Source: Flaviaesturariibacter aridisoli (GTDB lineage Bacteria > Bacteroidota > Bacteroidia > Chitinophagales > Chitinophagaceae). Taken from it: a DNA stretch of 64,000 bases. The DNA lies in assembly GCF_004343705.1 (NCBI RefSeq), contig NZ_SKFH01000003.1, forward strand, positions 152,777 through 216,776. The letters are read 5' to 3'. The notes under the pieces were generated by a model. It worked only from the letters and a program-made list of their open reading frames with translations, did not search any database and was not told where the DNA came from. Below, one piece after another: positions 59,297-64,000 of this stretch. Numbering within the stretch: the first letter of the stretch is position 1; the number at the start of each line of letters is the position of its first letter. Made by a program: the position numbers and the translations under genes.

Positions 59297-61693
59297 ATGA
59301 ACGACATGAAAAAGCTTCTCATCGCCTGCGGCGTCCAGCTCCTGGCCGGTGGCTTTGTCTGGGCCCAGAACCCGGTGAACAACCCGGGCTCCAACCACGG
59401 CAACAAGTTCGAGCAGCTCGGCACCACGATGCCGACGCCCAACGAATACCGCACGGCCTCCGGCGCTCCCGGGCCGAAGTATTGGCAACAGCGCACCGAC
59501 TACGACATCCGCGCCACCCTCGACGAGCCGAACCTCACCCTCCGCGGCTCCGAAACGGTTACCTACTACAACAACTCCCCCGACGTACTGTCGTTCCTGT
59601 GGCTGCAGCTCGACGAAAACGAGCACAGCTCCACGAAGAATGCCGGCTACCAGGCCAATTCGGCCATGCCCCGCAACGCCTCCGTGGGCCAGCTCGAAAA
59701 CATCGAGCGCCAGCGCGGCGAAAACGGCCTCGGCGTGAACATCCTCAAGCTCACCGACGCCGCCGGCAATACACTCCACTACACCATCAACAAAACGATG
59801 ATGCGGGTGGAACTGCCCGTGCCGCTGAAGCCGGGCCAGAAGTTCGTGTTCAACTGCGACTGGAACTACAAGATCCCCGACCGCCTGACGCTCGGCGGCC
59901 GCGGTGGCTATGAATACTTTCCCGAAGACGGCAACCACCTCTTTACCATCACCCAGTGGTATCCCCGCCTTTGCGTGTACAGCGACTTCCAGGGCTGGCA
60001 GAACCACCAGTTTACTGGCCGCGGCGAGTTCGCCGTGGGCTTCGGCAACTTCAAGGTGGCCATGACCGTGCCCGCTGACCACATCGTAGGCGCTACCGGC
60101 CTCTGCCAGAACCTGCAGCAGGTGCTGACGCCCGCGCAGTTTGCCCGCTGGAACAAGGCCCAGACCTCCTCCGAACCCGTGGAGATCGTGACCCTCGCCG
60201 AAGCGAAGGCCGCTGAAAAAGGAAAGAGCACGAAGACCGAAACCTGGATCTTCAAAGCCGACAACGTGCGCGACTTTGCCTGGGGCTCTTCCCGCAAGTT
60301 CGTATGGGACGCGATGGCCGCCGACGTGGAAGGCAAGAAGGTGCTGTGCATGAGCCTCTACGGCAAGGAAGCCTACAGCCTGTACCGCAAGTACTCGTCG
60401 AAGGCCGTGGCCCACACCATCAAGACCTACTCGAAGTTCACCATCCCTTACCCCTACCCCGTTGCCCAATCGGTGGAAGCCGCCAACGGTATGGAGTACC
60501 CGATGATCTGCTTCAACTACGGCCGCACCGAGAAGGACGGATCCTATTCCGAGAACACCAAGAACGGTATGCTCGGCGTGGTGATCCATGAAGTGGGCCA
60601 CAACTTCTTCCCGATGATCATCAACTCCGACGAGCGCCAGTGGACCTGGATGGACGAAGGCCTCAACACCTTCGTGGAGTACCTGACGGAAGAACTCTGG
60701 GACAACAAGTTCCCCTCGCGCCGCGGACCGGCCTTTACGATCACCGATTACATGAAGCTCCCGAAAGACCAGCTGGAGCCGATCATGACCAACTCGGAGA
60801 ACATCCACCCCGCCGGCTTCGGCCCCAACGCGTACTCCAAGCCCGCCACCGGCCTCAACATGCTGCGCGAGACCATCATGGGCCGCGAGCTGTTCGACTA
60901 CGCCTTTAAAGAGTACGCCCGCCGCTGGGCCTTCAAGCACCCGACGCCCGCCGACTTCTTCCGCACCATGGAAGACGCCTCGGCCGAAGACCTCGACTGG
61001 TTCTGGCGCGGCTGGTTTTACAGCACCGACGTGACCGACATCTCGCTCGACAGTGTCAAATACGCCAAGGCCGATGCCGTAATGAACAGCGCGCGCATGC
61101 GCGACACCACCGTGATGGTGCCCCTGCCCAAGCCGCAGCTCAATGCTTTCGAAGACGTGTCGAAGATCCGCAACCGCGAAGACAAGCACATCCGCTTCGC
61201 CACCGATGCCGACACCTCGCTGCGCGACTTCTACTGGCGCTACGACCGCGGCCTGGAGCCCGTGGATACCGCCCGCTACGCTTCGGCCGTTCCCGCCTCG
61301 CAGGAGCCGCTCGACGATGCCACGAAAGCCAAGTACGCCGGCAAACACTTCTACGAGCTGTCCTTCTCCAACAAGGGCGGCCTGGTGATGCCCATCATCG
61401 TGGAGTGGACCTACGAAGACGGCACGAAGGAAGTGGAGCGCATCCCCGCCCAGGTATGGCGCCACAACGAGAACAAGGTGACGAAGTTCTTCATGAAAGA
61501 CAAGCGCGTGACCGGCATTAAGCTCGACCCGATGCGCGAGACCGCCGACATCGACGAGTCGAACAACTCCTGGGGCAACCCCGATGCGCAGCCGAGCCGC
61601 TTCCAGCTGTTCAAAGCGAAGCAGGGTGCCGCCCGCGGACAAAGCACCGGCGTGAACCCGATGCAGAAGTCAGCCGAGAAGAAAGGCTTCTGA
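59297..61693 (+). CDS. M1 family aminopeptidase-like metalloprotease
   Basis: 798-residue exported zinc peptidase. The signal peptide is MKKLLIACGVQLLAGGFVWAQ (after MND; ATG 59306 is the alternative start). The N-terminal domain (residues 40-300) is the beta-saddle with RTDYDIRATLDEPNLTLRGSETVTYYNNS. The zinc site HEVGHN places ligands at about His431 and His435, with Glu454 18 residues after the second His (WMDEGLNTFVEYL). The GXMEN-type exopeptidase motif is replaced: ANGMEYPMI stands before the zinc site, where GAMEN would be expected. The C-terminal part has helices and FYSTDVTDISLDSVKYAKAD. Probably periplasmic peptide trimming; the HupE and DUF6702 neighbours suggest a conserved envelope module. 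Confidence 0.92.
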   Translation: MNDMKKLLIACGVQLLAGGFVWAQNPVNNPGSNHGNKFEQLGTTMPTPNEYRTASGAPGPKYWQQRTDYDIRATLDEPNLTLRGSETVTYYNNSPDVLSFLWLQLDENEHSSTKNAGYQANSAMPRNASVGQLENIERQRGENGLGVNILKLTDAAGNTLHYTINKTMMRVELPVPLKPGQKFVFNCDWNYKIPDRLTLGGRGGYEYFPEDGNHLFTITQWYPRLCVYSDFQGWQNHQFTGRGEFAVGFGNFKVAMTVPADHIVGATGLCQNLQQVLTPAQFARWNKAQTSSEPVEIVTLAEAKAAEKGKSTKTETWIFKADNVRDFAWGSSRKFVWDAMAADVEGKKVLCMSLYGKEAYSLYRKYSSKAVAHTIKTYSKFTIPYPYPVAQSVEAANGMEYPMICFNYGRTEKDGSYSENTKNGMLGVVIHEVGHNFFPMIINSDERQWTWMDEGLNTFVEYLTEELWDNKFPSRRGPAFTITDYMKLPKDQLEPIMTNSENIHPAGFGPNAYSKPATGLNMLRETIMGRELFDYAFKEYARRWAFKHPTPADFFRTMEDASAEDLDWFWRGWFYSTDVTDISLDSVKYAKADAVMNSARMRDTTVMVPLPKPQLNAFEDVSKIRNREDKHIRFATDADTSLRDFYWRYDRGLEPVDTARYASAVPASQEPLDDATKAKYAGKHFYELSFSNKGGLVMPIIVEWTYEDGTKEVERIPAQVWRHNENKVTKFFMKDKRVTGIKLDPMRETADIDESNNSWGNPDAQPSRFQLFKAKQGAARGQSTGVNPMQKSAEKKGF

Positions 61694-61713
61694 TTTTTCC
61701 CGATAACGCATGC

Positions 61714-61744
61714 AAAGCCGCCCCTGCCGGGGCGGCTTTTTTTT
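61714..61744 (+). terminator. Terminator of the HupE-M1 unit
   Basis: AAAGCCGCCCC TGCC GGGGCGGCTTT followed by TTTTTT, 20 nt past the M1 stop. Confidence 0.9.
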
Positions 61745-61815
61745 GCGGGCAGGCGGCGCCCCTTTACCAAACAAACCCGGATGCTTAACTTTCCGGTCAA
61801 ACCCGACTGCATTTT

Positions 61816-62895
61816 ATGAGATTCCTTTTCTTCTTTCTTGCAACCGCGCTCCTTTCCTCCTGTGGTCCTTCCGAAGAACCGCTGTCGCCCGCCGAAGCGG
61901 CGGCCTTTGCCCGCAGCGTCGACTCCAGCATCCGCGACGATCGCTTCAGCCGCCTGGATGAAGTGATCGACAAAGACCTGCTGGCCCAGGAAACCGCCCG
62001 TGCCGCCGGCAAAAAGCTGGACGCCGACCTGCGCCGCGGCGTCATTGAAGGACTGAGCAAGCACGGCTTCAGCCAGCAGGTGTCGGCAGAAGTGGCCAAA
62101 GGCGGCACCTACCGCCTCGTGCGCACCTACGAAAAAGAAGGCAGCCAGCACATGATCTTCCGGCTCTACGGCGATGACGGCGTCAACTACCACGACTTCT
62201 CGCTGACGAAGCTCCGGGGCCAGATCCGCGCCCGCGACGTATACATCCTCCTCTCCGGCGAGATGCTGAGCCAGACGCTCGCCGGCTTGCTTAAAACACT
62301 TTCGGAAAAAAGCAGCGACGCCGAACGCCAGGCCACCCAGATGCAGCGCGCCTCGCAGCAGCTGAGCCTGCAGAACTACAGCGCCGCCCGCGCGGTGCTC
62401 GACTCGCTGCCCGCTTCCATCCGGGCCAGCCGCACCGTGCAGATCATGTCCATCGTGGTAAGCAGCCACCTCGATTCGGCGATCTATACCCAGACGCTGG
62501 CGGACTTCGAACGCCGGTACGGCAACGATCCTTCCGCGCAGTTCGCCCTCTTCGACCACTACTTCGCCCGCAAGGATTTCGCGCGCAGCCACCGCATCGT
62601 CGACAACATGGACAAGCTGGTGCAGGACCCGCTGCTGGACTTCTTCCGCGCACTACTGTACGAGCAGGAAGAGAAGAACACCGAAGCCGTGGCCGCGCTG
62701 GAGCGGCTGAACAAAGCGATGCCCGACTTCGAATCGGGCGCCCTCGAGCTGCTGAACCTGTACGTGATGATGGACAACGTGGAGCAGGGCAACCGCCTCA
62801 TTGCGTCGTACAAGGCACAAAAGGATTTTCACCCCGAATACCTGCGCTACATCCGCCTCAAGTACCACGAGCAGGGGCTTCATTTCAACTGGTAA
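61816..62895 (+). CDS. Lipoprotein with TPR-like C-terminal region
   Basis: 359-residue predicted lipoprotein (MRFLFFFLATALLSSC, lipobox LSSC). The N-terminal ~150 residues form an unrecognised domain with RLVRTYEKEGSQHMIFRLYGDDGVNYHDFSL; the rest has helical repeats with A-L-x-x-Y spacing (SARAVLDSLPASIRASRTVQ, LFDHYFARKDFARSHRIVDNM, EEKNTEAVAALERLNKAM) that read as TPR-like units. Such proteins often hold other envelope proteins together. The PhyH gene starts 11 nt after its stop, so the two are likely co-transcribed. No specific function. Confidence 0.8.
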   Translation: MRFLFFFLATALLSSCGPSEEPLSPAEAAAFARSVDSSIRDDRFSRLDEVIDKDLLAQETARAAGKKLDADLRRGVIEGLSKHGFSQQVSAEVAKGGTYRLVRTYEKEGSQHMIFRLYGDDGVNYHDFSLTKLRGQIRARDVYILLSGEMLSQTLAGLLKTLSEKSSDAERQATQMQRASQQLSLQNYSAARAVLDSLPASIRASRTVQIMSIVVSSHLDSAIYTQTLADFERRYGNDPSAQFALFDHYFARKDFARSHRIVDNMDKLVQDPLLDFFRALLYEQEEKNTEAVAALERLNKAMPDFESGALELLNLYVMMDNVEQGNRLIASYKAQKDFHPEYLRYIRLKYHEQGLHFNW

Positions 62896-62906
62896 ACCGG
62901 CGCCCG

Positions 62907-63845
62907 ATGAACGATACCACCTTCGAGCCCGGCAGCGCGCTCGGCGCCGAGGAAGCCGCCGCCCTCACCCGCCTCTGGAACGGCGCCTTAGCGGGCGGGG
63001 GCAGCAATCGCTGGGACAACGACCTCCGCGCCGTATCGGCCCTCGGCCTCGGCATGCAGGAACTGCTCCAATACCTCTACCAACGACGCCCCGGCCTACG
63101 GGAATTTCTGCTTTGGGCGGAGCAACAACGTAGTTCTACGGAAGCGCCATCCGTGGAGGAAGACACGCTCGGCCCCGCCGACCTGGCACACTGGCACGAG
63201 CACGGCTACGTGCTGATCCGCGAGGCAGTAACCGCGTCCGAGCACCGCGCCGCGGCCCGCGCCATCTGGGAATTTTTGAACGCGTCGCCGGAAGATCCCG
63301 CCAGCTGGTACCGGCCGCACGAGGCCAAGTCGGGCATGATGCTGACGCTCACGCAGCACCCCGCGCTGCGCACTGTGCGCGCCTCCGCCCGCATCCGCCG
63401 CGCCTATGAGCAGTTGTACGACAGCACGGCGATCTACCCGGTAGTAGACAAGGTGAGCTTCAACCCGCCCGAGTGCGCGCACTACTCCTTTATGGGTAGC
63501 CGCCTGCACTGGGACACGAGCCTGGCCCTGCCCATCCCCGGCCGCCTGCAGGGCCTTCTTTACCTCACCGACACGGGCGCCACCGATGGCGCCTTTCACT
63601 GCGTGCCCGGCTTTCACCGCCGCATCGGCGACTGGCTCGCCACCCTGCCGGCCGGCACCGACCCGCGGGAGGCCGCGCCGGGGCTGCTGGCGTCCACCCC
63701 CATCGAAGGAGCCGCCGGCGACTTCGTCATCTGGCACAGCGCGCTTCCCCACTGCGCCACGCCCAATCGCGGGAAAACGCCACGCCTCGTGCAATACCTC
63801 ACCTACCTGCCCGATGGCTTCGAAGACCACCGCCCCTGGCGCTGA
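62907..63845 (+). CDS. Phytanoyl-CoA dioxygenase (PhyH) family protein
   Basis: 312-residue non-heme Fe(II)/2-oxoglutarate-dependent oxygenase. The facial triad is His201 and Asp203 in RLHWDTSLA and a distal His in LPHCATPNRG (His282; H277 is a nearby alternative). The 2-oxoglutarate-binding Arg is likely R293 in KTPRLVQYLTYL. The first ~85 residues are an extra helical part not typical of PhyH. It could hydroxylate a lipid, amino acid or natural product, but nothing nearby names a substrate. Length is within the family range. It follows the TPR-like lipoprotein by 11 nt and is the last gene of the window. Confidence 0.87.
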   Translation: MNDTTFEPGSALGAEEAAALTRLWNGALAGGGSNRWDNDLRAVSALGLGMQELLQYLYQRRPGLREFLLWAEQQRSSTEAPSVEEDTLGPADLAHWHEHGYVLIREAVTASEHRAAARAIWEFLNASPEDPASWYRPHEAKSGMMLTLTQHPALRTVRASARIRRAYEQLYDSTAIYPVVDKVSFNPPECAHYSFMGSRLHWDTSLALPIPGRLQGLLYLTDTGATDGAFHCVPGFHRRIGDWLATLPAGTDPREAAPGLLASTPIEGAAGDFVIWHSALPHCATPNRGKTPRLVQYLTYLPDGFEDHRPWR

Positions 63846-63871
63846 GTCGGCAGGCCGCAGTCGGCCTTTGT

Positions 63872-63959
63872 GCGCGAAGACGCGAAGGCACGACGGCGCG
63901 ACGAGGCTCCAATTATCCGTTTCATTGCGAGCGCAACGAAGTGGAGCGAAGCAATCTGT
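63872..63959. repeat. Repetitive 3' sequence with CGCGAAG words and an ATTGC/GCAAT palindrome
   Basis: GCGCGAAGACGCGAAGGC and similar CGCGAAG words (63872-63903) are followed by CATTGCGAGCGCAACGAAGT and GGAGCGAAGCAATCTGT (63923-63959), with the inverted pair ATTGC...GCAAT. The second part looks like widespread bacterial dispersed repeats. No other gene is seen in the last 155 bases. Confidence 0.55.
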
Positions 63960-64000
63960 AGCCCGTCCACGCTGCAGCCAAAAGGGGCAACAGTGCCAGC

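Noticed and set aside
59246..61642. 798-codon minus-strand frame across the M1 peptidase gene
   Set aside because: Shadow of the plus-strand gene with a complete HExxH-18-E zinc site.

Overview
The window looks like chromosomal DNA of a fairly GC-rich Bacteroidota bacterium, most likely a Chitinophagaceae-type genome. The grounds are: a protease with a type IX secretion (por) C-terminal sorting domain; two TonB-dependent receptors; futalosine-route menaquinone synthesis (mqnE); a PafA-type phosphatase; Bacteroidota-typical families (GIN/DUF2807, DUF4954, DUF6702, DUF983); no consistent Shine-Dalgarno sequences; and repeated -7 promoter motifs of the form TAnnTTTG or TAnnTTCG. No phage, insertion sequence, CRISPR array or rRNA was seen. 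The exact genus cannot be fixed from the sequence alone.

Layout. 0.2-9.5 kb: a large secreted M43 protease overlapping mqnE, isocitrate dehydrogenase, a decayed LamG fragment and a dipeptidyl peptidase IV-like enzyme. 9.8-18.3 kb: a PLP alpha-oxoamine synthase, a secreted SnoaL-like protein, the phosphatase PafA, glmS followed by a DUF4954 hexapeptide-repeat protein, and a small Thr-rich lipoprotein. 18.4-26.4 kb: the ribosome-assembly GTPases Der and Era, a GNAT enzyme, an unknown membrane protein with a zinc alcohol dehydrogenase, a GAF-PAS-PAS histidine kinase, a ZIP transporter and the initiator tRNA. 26.5-33.5 kb: a GIN-repeat protein, a TPP riboswitch with the TonB receptor it controls, a ddl-PASTA-rhodanese operon, and a ferredoxin diverging from an acyl-CoA reductase. 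33.7-43 kb: HtrA and M13 peptidases, MscL, an arginase-fold enzyme diverging from a second TonB receptor, pheS and a lipoprotein. 43-50.4 kb: a 2-oxoacid:ferredoxin oxidoreductase beta subunit with an AhpD-like protein, a diheme cytochrome, the oxidative pentose-phosphate pair gnd-zwf, a YpfJ-type metalloprotease and rpmH-rnpA-yidD. 50.4-64 kb: regulators (AraC, Crp/Fnr), DUF983, superoxide dismutase, tadA, an LTA-synthase-like sulfatase, a CNNM/CorC protein, the DUF6702 / HupE / M1-peptidase cluster, a TPR-like lipoprotein and a PhyH oxygenase.

Most genes are housekeeping or cell-envelope functions. The more unusual signals lie between genes. Several intergenic spaces carry inverted or word-repeat elements wrapped around terminator hairpins (about 9.6, 19.7, 29.7, 32.0, 45.1, 53.0, 54.4 and 57.9-58.1 kb). 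At several genes (DUF4954, era, pheS, araC-type regulator, tadA) the only good -7 box ends 4-5 nt before the ATG, which predicts leaderless mRNAs. I found no convincing evidence of a wholly new defence, secretion or biosynthetic system. The best candidates for follow-up are the intergenic element families, the leaderless promoters, the TPP-controlled receptor and the DUF6702-HupE-M1 cluster.
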